DNA from: an uncultured Parabacteroides sp. | GTDB lineage: Bacteria; Bacteroidota; Bacteroidia; Bacteroidales; Tannerellaceae | Assembly (NCBI GenBank): GCA_944325355.1 | Contig: CALUZS010000007.1 | Span: 1-64,000, forward strand | Length of the DNA stretch: 64,000 nucleotides | Direction: 5' to 3' | Shown: positions 1-10,209 of the stretch, one piece after another | How positions within the stretch are numbered: the stretch's first letter is position 1 | Layout: each line of letters opens with the position of its first letter | Notes under the pieces: model-generated | What the model was told of the DNA's origin: nothing | Database searches by the model: none | What the model saw: only the letters and a program-made list of their open reading frames with translations | Translations under genes and position numbers: made by a program

Positions 1-261
1 AGTCATTACCTCGTTCTTTGAGAAATGCTTATAAGTAGCTTATTTTTAATATATTCCTATTTCAATATCGTTTTTTTTGACAAAAGAATAATGTTCCGAT
101 TAATAGTAGTCAATTCGTATTTCCATAAAAGTGTTCTTATTTTAATGTTTCGAGGAAGATTAGCCTTTTGGAATAGTATGCTGTGATAATGGAATAGTGG
201 ATTATCGTAATTATCCTGTTATTTTGTATGTGATAAGTAACAATTTTAAAAATGTTGAGCA

Positions 262-1167
262 ATGGAAAATATAGAAAAGGCATCTTTATCCGGATTGAAT
301 GGACAGAAAGGAGTGGTTTATAACGATGGTGAATTAGCTTTTTTCGACAATATGCACGATATATATTCCTTGTTATCTCCAATCCGATTGGAAATATATG
401 TGGTTGTTCTTGTTCGGAAAGGGAGGGCTTCGGTAATGGTAAATGGAACAACATACGAAGCGAAGGAAAATGATATCTTTATCTGTTCGCCCAATAATAT
501 TTTGGATAACGGGATGTTAAGTATTGACTTTGAAGGACTCTGTATTTGTTTCTCTTCGGCATACGTGCAGCGGATAATTCCCCTTGCAGGCAATTCCGTG
601 GAGCTTAAAGTCATTTTCGACAATAATCCGATATGTGCCTTGACGCCGGAAGAAGTTTCGGTTTTCTGCCAGTATTATGATTTACTCCGTTTAAAAATTC
701 AATATACTTCTTCGGTTATCCAGAAAAAAGTAATCGATACAATAATGCTTGCACTCGTTTATGACATGCAAATAGTTTTGAATCGTGTCGCACCAATCAG
801 GCTTCGTTCTTTTACGGCGCGCGAGACGATTTTTAAACATTTTTTGGATTTGCTGGACTCCTCTTATCCCAAGCAGCGAACGGTCGCTTATTATGCGGAC
901 AAATTGAATATTACACCCAAATATTTGTCGTCTATTTGTAAGCAGGTAGGCAATCAGAAGGCTTCAGATATAATAGATAAGTTTGTAGTAAAAGATATTG
1001 ATTATTTGATGAAACACTCCTCCAAGAGTATCAAGGAGATTGCCGGGGAGCTGGATTTCCCGAACCTCTCTTTCTTTGGGAAATACGTGAAAAAGCATTT
1101 TGGCATGTCGCCTAAAGCTTACAGAGCGTATGTGTTAGAAGAAGCTTCCCGGGTGTGTGAATCTTAA
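262..1167 (+). CDS. AraC-family transcriptional regulator
   Basis: A 301-residue protein with a C-terminal AraC/XylS DNA-binding domain. Two helix-turn-helix units are visible at about residues 210-230 (ADKLNITPKYLSSICK) and 255-290 (IKEIAGELDFPNLSFFGKYVKKHFGMSP, broken here only for description), the second followed by the usual PKAYR ending. The N-terminal 180 residues look like a cupin-type sensing domain, as in many Bacteroidota AraC proteins, but no ligand can be read from it. It stands alone: 261 bases of AT-rich sequence lie upstream with no gene, and 455 bases separate it from gltB. It might regulate gltB or a gene left of the window; neither is shown. The family is clear, the target unknown. 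Confidence 0.88.
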   Translation: MENIEKASLSGLNGQKGVVYNDGELAFFDNMHDIYSLLSPIRLEIYVVVLVRKGRASVMVNGTTYEAKENDIFICSPNNILDNGMLSIDFEGLCICFSSAYVQRIIPLAGNSVELKVIFDNNPICALTPEEVSVFCQYYDLLRLKIQYTSSVIQKKVIDTIMLALVYDMQIVLNRVAPIRLRSFTARETIFKHFLDLLDSSYPKQRTVAYYADKLNITPKYLSSICKQVGNQKASDIIDKFVVKDIDYLMKHSSKSIKEIAGELDFPNLSFFGKYVKKHFGMSPKAYRAYVLEEASRVCES

Positions 1168-1233
1168 TCTTATCCCGGTTTTGAGTTAGATCTTTCAGAC
1201 GTTTTTCGGATATTTGGTTAATTCAAAAAAGGA

Positions 1234-1288
1234 CGCTGCGCAATTTTTCGGAAATATATTTCGGTTTTCAAGAAATTGTTGCGCAGCG
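1234..1288. repeat. Inverted repeat in the araC-gltB gap
   Basis: A perfect 10-base inverted repeat, CGCTGCGCAA at 1234-1243 and TTGCGCAGCG at 1279-1288, encloses a 35-base AT-rich loop. Pairing can be extended inward past a two-base bulge (ATTTTTC opposite CAAGAAAT). It starts 67 bases after the araC stop. It could be a weak terminator for araC or a binding site. No strong T-run follows immediately, so terminator is not certain. Confidence 0.5.
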
Positions 1289-1510
1289 GAAATTTTGGAT
1301 TTCCCTGTTTTTTATCGCTATCTTTTTTTGCCATGTAAGAACATGTTCATCGCAAGTTGTTTCCCTGTGTCTTAATCTTCATCGATAGGTTTATCTCTTT
1401 GAAAACTGCCAAAGTGATCAATAATATTGTTGAGCCTTGGCGGTTTGTAATAATTTGTAATTTATTCAGCTTAATTCGCGTTATTATGTTATTAATTCGG
1501 TGATAATATA

Positions 1511-1602
1511 TAACAAATAGTAATTTATCTAAATAGCCGGAATATTTTTATTGACATATTTGACAAATAGTTTATAAATTCCCTATATTTGCTGACAAAT
1601 AG
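1511..1602. repeat. Three ACAAATAG direct repeats around the gltB promoter
   Basis: TAACAAATAG at 1511-1520 and TGACAAATAG at 1561-1570 and 1593-1602 repeat on the same strand. The second lies right after the -33 box and the third right after the -7 box of the gltB promoter, so a protein bound to them would affect transcription. This is an inference from position; no known operator is recognised. Confidence 0.4.
1559..1591 (+). promoter_or_regulatory. Bacteroidota-type promoter of the gltB operon
   Basis: A -33 box TTTG (1559-1562) and a -7 box TATATTTG (1584-1591) are separated by 21 bases, matching the TTTG / TAnnTTTG consensus. Transcription should begin near 1597, giving a leader of about 25 bases before the gltB start. 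Confidence 0.8.
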
Positions 1603-1622
1603 GAATTAAAAAGCAAATAACT

Positions 1623-4600
1623 ATGGTTAAATGTAAAGATATATCGGCTTGTTGTGATTCCTTTTGTCATTTAGATACCGATAAGGACGGAGCTAATCAG
1701 TTACGGACTGCCGGACTTTATGATAAATCGGATGAGCGGGACGCCTGCGGCGTAGGGATGATTGTGGATATTCATGGGAATAAATCGCATGGATTGGTTG
1801 ATTCTGCATTGGAAATCCTTGAAAATATGAAGCACCGGGGCGCGGAAGGAGCTGATAACAGGACAGGTGACGGTGCCGGTATCATGGTCCAAATACCGCA
1901 TGAGTTTATTTTGTTGCAAGGAATTCCTGTTCCGGAGAAAGGAAAATATGGTACGGGGTTGGTGTTCCTGCCCAAAAAGGAAGATGAACAGTCGGGGATA
2001 TTGGAAATTATTGCCGAGGAAATATCGCGAGAAGGCTTGTCTCTGATGCATGTGCGTCCTGTTCCTGTCAATTCATCGGTTTTGGGAAAGAATGCCCGGC
2101 TGACGGAACCGGACATCAAGCAACTGTTTGTGTCAAGTGAAACCGAGGTTGCCAATTTGGAGCGTACATTGTATATTATCCGGAAGAAGATTGAGCGGAG
2201 GATTTCGCATAAAGATTTTTATATCGTTTCGCTTTCAAGTAAGAACATGATATATAAAGGTATGCTTTCGTCCGTACAGTTGCGTGAATATTTCTGCGAT
2301 CTTACTCAACCTTATTTTACAAGTGGTTTGGCGGTTGTCCATTCCCGTTTCAGTACGAATACGTTCCCGACCTGGAGTTTGGCTCAGCCTTTCCGGTTGC
2401 TGGCACATAATGGCGAAATTAATACAATACGTGGAAACCGAGCTTGGATGAAAGCGCGTGAAAGTGTGCTTTCCACTCCTTTGCTTGGGGATATAAAAAA
2501 TATTTATCCTATTTTACAGTCAGGTATGAGCGATAGCGCATCGCTGGATAACGTTTTGGAGTTCCTTGTCATGTCGGGTTTAAGTCTTCCCCATGCGATG
2601 TCTATGCTTATACCTGAATCATTCAACGATAAGAATCCTATCAGTGAGGAGCTGAAAGCCTTTTATGAATATCATTCTATCCTGATGGAACCGTGGGACG
2701 GCCCGGCGGCTCTGTTATTCAGTGACGGACGATATGCAGGTGGAATGCTTGACCGCAACGGTTTGCGTCCGGCGCGTTATCTGATTACGAAGGATGATAA
2801 GCTGGTGATTGCAAGCGAAGCCGGTGTGGTAGGTTGCAAACCGGAGAACATAAAGCGAAAAGGGCGTTTGCAACCAGGTAAGTTGTTGATGGTGGATACA
2901 CAGGACGGTCATATTTATTATGACAGCGAACTGAAGAAACAACTTGCTTCCTATAAACCTTATTCGCAGTGGCTTGCCAATAACCGCATTGAGTTGGATA
3001 CGTTGAAGAGCGGACGGAAGGTGGAAAACGGCGTTCCGGATTACGAACGTAAATTATTGGCGTTCGGTTATACGCGTGAAGATATTGAACGGATTATTGT
3101 TCCGATGTGCACCAACGGGGTGGAGCCGGTCGCTTCTATGGGAAATGATACGCCATTGGCGGTGCTTTCCGACAAGCCCCAGTTGTTGTTTAACTATTTT
3201 CGTCAACAATTTGCGCAGGTGACAAACCCTCCAATCGATCCTATCCGGGAGGAGCTGGTGATGTCGCTTACTGAGTATATCGGGGCGGTAGGAAATAATA
3301 TCCTGTTACCCGATGAAAGCCATTGCAAAATGGTACGTTTACCTCATCCGATATTGACAAATAGGCAGTTGGATATATTGTGCAATATTCGTTACAAGGG
3401 ATTCAAGACGGTAAAACTTCCTATTCTTTTTAAAGTAGATGAAGGGGCAGACGGCTTGCAGAAGGCATTGGCGGAACTTTGCCGGAGCGCGGAGATGTCG
3501 GTAGACCAAGGCGTTAATTATATTATCTTGTCCGACAGAGATATGGATGCCGATTTTGCAGCTATCCCCTCATTGTTGGCTGTCAGTGCTGTCCATCATC
3601 ATCTGATTTCCGTGCAGAAGCGAGTACAGACCGCCTTGGTAGTGGAGAGCGGGGAAATCCGGGAAGTGATGCATGCAGCTTTGCTGCTTGGCTATGGTGC
3701 CAGTGCCATCAATCCGTATATTGCATTTGCTGTGTTAGACAATTTGGTAAAGAGCGGGGAAATACAACTGAATTATGAGATGGCGGAGAAGAATTATATA
3801 AAGGCTGTCTGCAAGGGGTTGTATAAGATTATGAGCAAAATGGGGATAAGTACCATCCGTTCATACAGGGGTGCAAAGATTTTTGAAGCCGTGGGCTTGA
3901 GTGAAGATGTATTGAAGCGTTATTTTGATACGCAAATATCTTCGATTGGCGGACTTCGGCTTGAAGATATAGCAAAAGATTATGTAGCGTTTCACGACGC
4001 TGGCTTTACCGGAACGCAGACCGACGGGTTGTTGGAACATGCCGGGGTGTATTCTTACAGGAAAGACGGAGAGAGACATGCCTGGAATCCGGAAACTATC
4101 AGTTTGCTTCAATTGGCTACCCGTCTCGGGAGTTATAAGAAATTTAAAGAGTTTACAGCAAAGGTAGACGGAAAGGAGAAACCTGTTTTCTTGCGTGATT
4201 TCTTCCGTTTCCGGAAACATCCGATACCGATAGAACAGGTTGAACCGGTAGAGTCGATTGTGAAGCGTTTCGTGACGGGGGCCATTTCGTTTGGCGCCAT
4301 AAGTAAGGAAGCGCATGAGGCATTGGCATTGGCGATGAACAAGCTTGGTTCGCGTAGCAATACGGGAGAAGGCGGAGAAGATTCGGTGCGTTTTTATGAT
4401 TCGTGCGACGGCATTTCATTGTGCAGCAAAACAAAGCAGGTTGCTTCCGGACGTTTTGGCGTGACAACAGAGTATCTGGTAAATGCTGAAGAGATACAAA
4501 TCAAGGTGGCACAAGGAGCCAAGCCGGGAGAAGGGGGACAACTTCCGGGATTTAAAGTAAATGAAGTCATTGCCCGTACACGCCATTCGATACCGGGCAT

Positions 4601-6173
4601 CTCATTGATTTCGCCTCCTCCTCATCATGATATTTATTCTATTGAAGATTTGGCACAGTTGATTTTCGATTTGAAGAATGTTAATCCAAAAGCAAGTATC
4701 AGTGTAAAATTGGTTGCGGAAAGTGGTGTCGGAACCATTGCTGCCGGTGTGGCAAAAGCGAAAGCCGACTTAATTGTCGTTTCAGGGGCGGAAGGTGGTA
4801 CCGGCGCATCGTCGATGTCGTCCATGAAATATGCGGGAGTTTCTCCGGAAATTGGTTTGAGCGAGACGCAACAGGCTTTGGTGTCGAATGGCTTGCGTGG
4901 GTTGGTACGCCTTCAGACCGATGGACAACTGAAGACAGGAAAAGATGTAATTAGTATGGCTTTGCTGGGCGCGGATGAATTTGCTTTTGGTACGGCTGCG
5001 TTAATTGTATTAGGATGCGTAATGATGCGCAAGTGCCATACAAATACTTGTCCGGTAGGTGTTGCAACACAAGACCCGGAGTTGCGGAAGCATTTTCGCG
5101 GGCGTTATGAATATGTAGTGAACTATTTCAGATTTTTGGCGCAGGAGGTACGGGAATATTTGTCGGAAATGGGATTCTCCAGCGTGGAACAGATAATTGG
5201 CCGTACGGATTTGATAGAGATTGTTCCGGATAACGGGCAGGGACGAAGAAGCGGTTTGCTTGATTTCAGTCGCATGCTTTATCGAGTGGATAACGGTTCG
5301 GCAGTACATTATTCGCAAAAGCAGCATCATGAGATTGAACATGTGAAGGATGTCGAGATACTTGCCGCTGCCAGGGACACACTTGAGACTTGTAAAAAAA
5401 TCTCTTTGGATTATTGCATAGCGAATACCGACCGTTCCGTGGGTGCGATGCTTTCGGGTGCGGTTGCTTCGAAGTTCGGGCAGGCAGGATTGCCGGATGA
5501 AACCATACACGTGAACTTCAATGGTTCGGCAGGTCAGAGTTTCGGGGCATTCCTTGCTCATGGAATCAGTTTCAACTTGGTCGGCGAAGCAAACGACTAC
5601 CTTGGAAAAGGTTTGAGCGGCGGACGTATATCCGTGAGACCCTCTGAAGAGAGCGACTTTGTCCCCGAAGACAATTCGATTGCCGGAAATACTTTGTTGT
5701 ATGGTGCAACGAGCGGTGAAGTGTATATAAATGGTCAGGTAGGAGAACGTTTTGCCGTACGTAATTCCGGGGCGATAGCTGTTGTTGAAGGCGTAGGAGA
5801 CCATTGTTGCGAGTACATGACCGGAGGGCGGGTCGTCGTGTTGGGAGAGACCGGGTGCAATTTTGCTGCCGGGATGAGTGGTGGAATCGCATATGTTTGG
5901 AACAAACAGGGAAACTTTGATTATTTCTGCAACATGGAGATGGTGGAATTGTCGCTTCTTGAAAGTTCCGTTGCCCGTCGGGAACTGCATGAACTGGTAC
6001 GCAAGCATTACGAGTATACCAATTCTCCATTGGCACATAAGATGCTTGCCGATTGGGACCGGTACGTAAATGAATTTATCCAAGTAACGCCTATCGAATA
6101 TAAGAAAGTCTTGGCAGAGGAACAAATGCGGGAATTGCAGAAGAAGATAGCAGGCGTGCAAAGGGACTATTGA
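1623..6173 (+). CDS. gltB: Glutamate synthase, large subunit
   Basis: Makes glutamate from glutamine and 2-oxoglutarate together with GltD in the cytoplasm. The 1516 residues give the full family architecture: a class II glutamine amidotransferase whose nucleophile would be Cys42 (ACGVGM) after removal of a 41-residue propeptide; a central domain; an FMN-binding synthase domain at roughly 850-1200; three cysteines of the 3Fe-4S cluster at 1132, 1138 and 1143 (CVMMRKCHTNTC); and the glycine-rich gxGxG beta-helix domain at the C terminus (about 1260-1490). It opens a run of six same-strand genes for nitrogen assimilation and lysine/cell-wall precursors, and has its own promoter with repeated motifs that may be operators. 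Confidence 0.97.
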   Translation: MVKCKDISACCDSFCHLDTDKDGANQLRTAGLYDKSDERDACGVGMIVDIHGNKSHGLVDSALEILENMKHRGAEGADNRTGDGAGIMVQIPHEFILLQGIPVPEKGKYGTGLVFLPKKEDEQSGILEIIAEEISREGLSLMHVRPVPVNSSVLGKNARLTEPDIKQLFVSSETEVANLERTLYIIRKKIERRISHKDFYIVSLSSKNMIYKGMLSSVQLREYFCDLTQPYFTSGLAVVHSRFSTNTFPTWSLAQPFRLLAHNGEINTIRGNRAWMKARESVLSTPLLGDIKNIYPILQSGMSDSASLDNVLEFLVMSGLSLPHAMSMLIPESFNDKNPISEELKAFYEYHSILMEPWDGPAALLFSDGRYAGGMLDRNGLRPARYLITKDDKLVIASEAGVVGCKPENIKRKGRLQPGKLLMVDTQDGHIYYDSELKKQLASYKPYSQWLANNRIELDTLKSGRKVENGVPDYERKLLAFGYTREDIERIIVPMCTNGVEPVASMGNDTPLAVLSDKPQLLFNYFRQQFAQVTNPPIDPIREELVMSLTEYIGAVGNNILLPDESHCKMVRLPHPILTNRQLDILCNIRYKGFKTVKLPILFKVDEGADGLQKALAELCRSAEMSVDQGVNYIILSDRDMDADFAAIPSLLAVSAVHHHLISVQKRVQTALVVESGEIREVMHAALLLGYGASAINPYIAFAVLDNLVKSGEIQLNYEMAEKNYIKAVCKGLYKIMSKMGISTIRSYRGAKIFEAVGLSEDVLKRYFDTQISSIGGLRLEDIAKDYVAFHDAGFTGTQTDGLLEHAGVYSYRKDGERHAWNPETISLLQLATRLGSYKKFKEFTAKVDGKEKPVFLRDFFRFRKHPIPIEQVEPVESIVKRFVTGAISFGAISKEAHEALALAMNKLGSRSNTGEGGEDSVRFYDSCDGISLCSKTKQVASGRFGVTTEYLVNAEEIQIKVAQGAKPGEGGQLPGFKVNEVIARTRHSIPGISLISPPPHHDIYSIEDLAQLIFDLKNVNPKASISVKLVAESGVGTIAAGVAKAKADLIVVSGAEGGTGASSMSSMKYAGVSPEIGLSETQQALVSNGLRGLVRLQTDGQLKTGKDVISMALLGADEFAFGTAALIVLGCVMMRKCHTNTCPVGVATQDPELRKHFRGRYEYVVNYFRFLAQEVREYLSEMGFSSVEQIIGRTDLIEIVPDNGQGRRSGLLDFSRMLYRVDNGSAVHYSQKQHHEIEHVKDVEILAAARDTLETCKKISLDYCIANTDRSVGAMLSGAVASKFGQAGLPDETIHVNFNGSAGQSFGAFLAHGISFNLVGEANDYLGKGLSGGRISVRPSEESDFVPEDNSIAGNTLLYGATSGEVYINGQVGERFAVRNSGAIAVVEGVGDHCCEYMTGGRVVVLGETGCNFAAGMSGGIAYVWNKQGNFDYFCNMEMVELSLLESSVARRELHELVRKHYEYTNSPLAHKMLADWDRYVNEFIQVTPIEYKKVLAEEQMRELQKKIAGVQRDY

Positions 6174-6245
6174 TAAACTGGGGACTTACGCACCGATAAT
6201 GAATTTGATAAAACAGGAAGTAGAATATTCTTAATGCTTATAGAT

Positions 6246-7598
6246 ATGGGAAACTTGAAAGCATTCTTAACAATACCAAGGCAGGAAGCGGGATACCGGT
6301 CGGTACATGACCGCGTAAATGATTATAGCGAAGTGGAACAGACGTTGAATGCCGGAGAGCGGAAGCTCCAGGCTTCGCGTTGTATGGATTGCGGAGTTCC
6401 GTTTTGCCATTGGGCATGTCCGTTGGGTAACCGTTCACCGGAGTTTCAGGATGCGTTATATAAAGGTAAATGGAAGGAAGCTTATCAGATATTGGTACGC
6501 ACGAATGATTTCCCGGAGTTTACGGGGCGTATTTGCCCGGCTTTGTGTGAAAAAAGTTGCGTATTGAAACTTTCGATGGAGGCTCCTGTAACTATCCGGG
6601 AAAATGAGAAGGCTATTATAGAAGCTGCATTCCGGGAGGGGTATATCTCCCCATGCAACTATCAGCGTAATGGAAAGAAAGTCGCAGTCATTGGTTCCGG
6701 TCCTGCCGGATTGACGGTAGCTAACCAATTGAACCGGCGCGGATATGAAGTGACTGTTTTTGAGCGGCTGGAATATGTCGGGGGATTGCTCCGTTTCGGT
6801 ATTCCAAATTTCAAACTGAGTAAAGCTGTTATCGACCGCCGTATCCGTTTGATGGAAGAGGAAAACGTAATTTTCAAAACAAATGCGGAGATTGATTTGA
6901 ACCATCTGCCCGGAGGTTTCGATGCATATTGCATTTGTACGGGTGCACCTAAAGCTCGTGACCTCGCCATTCCCGGTCGCGATTTGAAAGGAATTCATTT
7001 TGCAATGGAACTGTTAGCACAACAAAACCGTGTTCTTGCCGGCCAGGTATTTGATTCCGGGGAGCGTATCACGGCAAAAGGAAAACATGTTGTGGTGATT
7101 GGTGGCGGAGATACGGGAAGTGATTGTATCGGGACAAGCAACCGTCAAGGTGCTTTAAGTGTGACTCAAATAGAGATTATGCCCAAACCTCCGGTTGGAA
7201 ATAACCCGGCGACGCCTTGGCCGCAATATCCTTTCGTCCTTAAAACAAGCAGTAGCCATGAAGAGGGGTGTATCCGTTATTGGAATCTCTCATCTACCCG
7301 TTTTATAGGTCAAGACGGACGGGTTAGTGCTGTGGAAGTGGAAGAAGTTGCATGGACTCCGGGAAAGGATGGAAGCAGACCAGAGATGAGCCTTACAGGC
7401 AAAAAGAAGCTGTTGAAAGCAGACCTTGTCTTGTTGGCTATGGGATTTGTAAAACCGGAACTTCCTCCCTTGCCGGAAAATGTCTTTGTCGCGGGAGACG
7501 CTGCTTCCGGCGCAAGCTTGGTCGTAAAATGTATTGCATCCGGACGTCGGATAGCGGAATCTATCGATGCCTATTGCTTTAAGAAGCAATGTGTGTAA
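6246..7598 (+). CDS. gltD: Glutamate synthase, small subunit
   Basis: Supplies electrons from NAD(P)H to GltB through FAD and iron-sulfur clusters. Of 450 residues, the N-terminal quarter has the two cysteine groups of the 4Fe-4S clusters (CMDCGVPFCHWACP and CPALCEKSC). An FAD site VIGSGPAGL follows near residue 155 and a second dinucleotide site VVIGGGDTGSD near 285. I start at the ATG at 6246 (MGNLKAFL), which matches the usual GltD N terminus; an in-frame ATG at 6234 would add four residues. The gene lies 72 bases after gltB and 51 before asnB. Confidence 0.96.
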   Translation: MGNLKAFLTIPRQEAGYRSVHDRVNDYSEVEQTLNAGERKLQASRCMDCGVPFCHWACPLGNRSPEFQDALYKGKWKEAYQILVRTNDFPEFTGRICPALCEKSCVLKLSMEAPVTIRENEKAIIEAAFREGYISPCNYQRNGKKVAVIGSGPAGLTVANQLNRRGYEVTVFERLEYVGGLLRFGIPNFKLSKAVIDRRIRLMEEENVIFKTNAEIDLNHLPGGFDAYCICTGAPKARDLAIPGRDLKGIHFAMELLAQQNRVLAGQVFDSGERITAKGKHVVVIGGGDTGSDCIGTSNRQGALSVTQIEIMPKPPVGNNPATPWPQYPFVLKTSSSHEEGCIRYWNLSSTRFIGQDGRVSAVEVEEVAWTPGKDGSRPEMSLTGKKKLLKADLVLLAMGFVKPELPPLPENVFVAGDAASGASLVVKCIASGRRIAESIDAYCFKKQCV

Positions 7599-7649
7599 AG
7601 GCGTTAGTTGAATAATTTGTAGTTGGATTTATCAGTAAGGAATATTGTT

Positions 7650-9347
7650 ATGTGTGGAATAGCAGCTATATTTAATATTGGGACACAAGCGCCTGAGTTG
7701 CGGACGAAAGCGTTGGCTATGGCAAAGAAAATCCGTCATCGCGGACCTGACTGGAGTGGCATTTACTGTGGTAATTCGGCCATTCTGGTGCATGAACGCC
7801 TTTCTATTGTAGATCCTCAGAGTGGAGGGCAACCTCTTTTTTCACCGGACCGGAAACAAATCCTGGCTGTCAATGGGGAGATTTACAATCACCGGGATAT
7901 CCGTATGCGGTATAAAGATAAATATCCGTTCCAGACGGGAAGTGACTGCGAGGTTATCCTTGCACTTTATCGGGATAAGGGTATCCATTTCCTTGAGGAG
8001 CTGAACGGAATTTTTGCTTTTACCCTCTATGATGAGGAGAAAGATGAATTTCTGATTGCCCGGGATCCGATAGGTGTGATACCATTGTATATAGGTAGTG
8101 ACAGCGATGGACGAATCTATTGTGCGAGTGAACTGAAAGCATTGGAAGGCTTTTGTGAGCGTTACGAACCATTCCTGCCCGGACATTATTATTATAGCCG
8201 CGAGAAGAAGATGATACGTTGGTATGAACGTGATTGGTTCTCATTTGAGAAGTTGAAGGACGCGGAAAGAGACAATATCCCGGTTTTGGAGAAGGATGCT
8301 TGTTCCCTCATACGGGAAAGCCTTGATGCGGCTGTCCGCCGGCAATTGATGAGCGATGTACCTTATGGGGTTCTCCTGTCGGGCGGATTAGACAGTTCCA
8401 TTGTCTCTGCCATAGCTAAAAAATATGCTGCCCGACGTGTGGAAAACGATGGGAAAGAAGAAGCTTGGTGGCCGCAACTTCACTCTTTTGCTATTGGATT
8501 GAAAGGGGCACCCGATTTGGCAAAAGCAAAGGAGGTGGCAGACTTCATAGGGACGGTGCACCATGAAATAAACTATACGATACAAGAAGGGCTGGATGCA
8601 CTCCGCGATGTCATTTATTATATAGAAACGTATGATGTGACGACTGTCCGTGCTTCAACACCGATGTATTTGTTAGCGCGTGTCATTAAGAGCATGGGAA
8701 TAAAAATGGTTCTCAGCGGTGAAGGAGCGGACGAAATATTTGGAGGTTATCTTTATTTCCATAAAGCACCGGATGAGCAGGCTTTCCACGAAGAGACCGT
8801 GCGAAAACTTTCCAAGCTTTATTTGTATGATTGCCTTCGGGCAAACAAATCGCTTTCTGCATGGGGTGTAGAGGGGCGCGTGCCGTTTCTCGATAAGGAA
8901 TTTCTTGATGTGGCGATGCGTATAAGCCCGCGTCTGAAAATGTGCCCGGGAAAAATTGTCGAGAAGAAGATTCTGAGAGAAGCTTTTGTCGGCATGCTTC
9001 CTGAAGATGTATTGTGGCGGCAAAAAGAACAGTTTAGCGATGGTGTCGGATATAACTGGATTGATACGTTGAAAGAGGTCACATCGCAAGCAGTCAGTGA
9101 CGAGCAGCTTGAGCATGCATCGGAACGCTTCCCTGTTAATACGCCGAGTACCAAGGAGGAATATTACTACCGTAGTATTTTCGAAGAGTATTTTCCGAGT
9201 GAGAGTGCTGCCCGTAGTGTACCTAGCATACCAAGTGTGGCTTGTTCTACGGCAGAAGCGTTGGCATGGGATGAGACTTTCAAGAATATGAATGAGCCGA
9301 GCGGGCGTGCTGTGGTTGGAGTTCATGAACAAGCATATGGAGATTGA
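7650..9347 (+). CDS. asnB: Asparagine synthetase B (glutamine-hydrolysing)
   Basis: Converts aspartate to asparagine using glutamine and ATP. The start is fixed at 7650 because the catalytic Cys must be residue 2 of the protein (MCGIAAIF); open sequence further upstream is not coding. The protein has 565 residues: a class II amidotransferase domain (1 to about 190) and an ATP-pyrophosphatase domain with the SGGLDSS loop at 244-250 and the GEGADE motif near 360. Length and order match E. coli AsnB. It sits in the nitrogen operon, 17 bases ahead of dapF, sharing glutamine as nitrogen donor with GltB. Confidence 0.96.
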   Translation: MCGIAAIFNIGTQAPELRTKALAMAKKIRHRGPDWSGIYCGNSAILVHERLSIVDPQSGGQPLFSPDRKQILAVNGEIYNHRDIRMRYKDKYPFQTGSDCEVILALYRDKGIHFLEELNGIFAFTLYDEEKDEFLIARDPIGVIPLYIGSDSDGRIYCASELKALEGFCERYEPFLPGHYYYSREKKMIRWYERDWFSFEKLKDAERDNIPVLEKDACSLIRESLDAAVRRQLMSDVPYGVLLSGGLDSSIVSAIAKKYAARRVENDGKEEAWWPQLHSFAIGLKGAPDLAKAKEVADFIGTVHHEINYTIQEGLDALRDVIYYIETYDVTTVRASTPMYLLARVIKSMGIKMVLSGEGADEIFGGYLYFHKAPDEQAFHEETVRKLSKLYLYDCLRANKSLSAWGVEGRVPFLDKEFLDVAMRISPRLKMCPGKIVEKKILREAFVGMLPEDVLWRQKEQFSDGVGYNWIDTLKEVTSQAVSDEQLEHASERFPVNTPSTKEEYYYRSIFEEYFPSESAARSVPSIPSVACSTAEALAWDETFKNMNEPSGRAVVGVHEQAYGD

Positions 9348-9364
9348 TATTAACTTGTTTGGGT

Positions 9365-10168
9365 ATGAAAATTAAGTTTACGAAGATGCAAGGGGCGGGT
9401 AATGATTATATATATGTGGATACGTTGAAATACCCGATTCTTAATCCGGAACGTTTTGCTGTGGAATGGAGCTGTCCTCATACAGGTATTGGCAGTGACG
9501 GGTTAGTACTGATAGGACCGTCGGATAAAGCTGATTTTAGTATGCGCATATTTAATGCAGACGGTTCTGAAGCGAAGATGTGCGGCAATGCGTCTCGTTG
9601 CATCGGAAAATATGTTTATGAAAATGGTTTGTCCGGAAAAACGGAAATATCGCTTGATACGTTGTCGGGTATCAAACATTTGTCTTTGCATGTCAAAGAT
9701 AACTTGGTAGATAGCGTGACGGTGGATATGGGTAGTCCGGCAGAAATCCGTCCGGTCGATTTGGAGGAAGCGTACTCCCCTTATACGAAAGGTTTTGCTG
9801 TGTCGGTAGGAAATCCCCATCTGGTGATTTTTGTTGCAGATATAATGTCAGTAGACCTCTCCTCCATCGGGCCGGCATTGGAATGCCATCCTCTTTTCCC
9901 GGATCGGACAAATGTGGAGTTCGTCCAGGTCTTGAATGAGAATTGTGTCCGTATGCGGGTCTGGGAGCGAGGCTCCGGCGTAACCCAAGCCTGCGGTACA
10001 GGAGCTTGTGCCACAGCCGTGATAGCATCTTTCACCGGACGATGCGGACAAGAGACAAATGTTGTCATGGATGGCGGGCAGTTGCGGATTCGTTGGGATA
10101 AATCGGATAACCATATCTATATGACAGGTCCGGCTGTCAAGGTATATGATGGGGAAATTGAAATATAG
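9365..10168 (+). CDS. dapF: Diaminopimelate epimerase
   Basis: Interconverts LL- and meso-diaminopimelate, the last step before lysine and peptidoglycan. The 267-residue protein carries both catalytic cysteines in their family motifs: Cys73 in MCGNASRC and Cys210 in ACGTGACA. The ATG at 9365 gives the standard N terminus ([14 protein letters not shown]). It is placed directly ahead of dapL, the enzyme that makes its substrate, so the two form a functional pair inside the nitrogen-assimilation run. Confidence 0.96.
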   Translation: MKIKFTKMQGAGNDYIYVDTLKYPILNPERFAVEWSCPHTGIGSDGLVLIGPSDKADFSMRIFNADGSEAKMCGNASRCIGKYVYENGLSGKTEISLDTLSGIKHLSLHVKDNLVDSVTVDMGSPAEIRPVDLEEAYSPYTKGFAVSVGNPHLVIFVADIMSVDLSSIGPALECHPLFPDRTNVEFVQVLNENCVRMRVWERGSGVTQACGTGACATAVIASFTGRCGQETNVVMDGGQLRIRWDKSDNHIYMTGPAVKVYDGEIEI

Positions 10169-10209
10169 TGATTGGAATTTGTAATTAATAACTTCAGCAT
10201 AATTTGTGT

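Noticed and set aside
5010..6161. Long open frame antisense to gltB (383 codons), and similar ones at 39183-40304 and 40503-41600
   Set aside because: They lie fully opposite well-identified genes, show no family motif, and have the odd composition expected of antisense frames over codon-biased genes.
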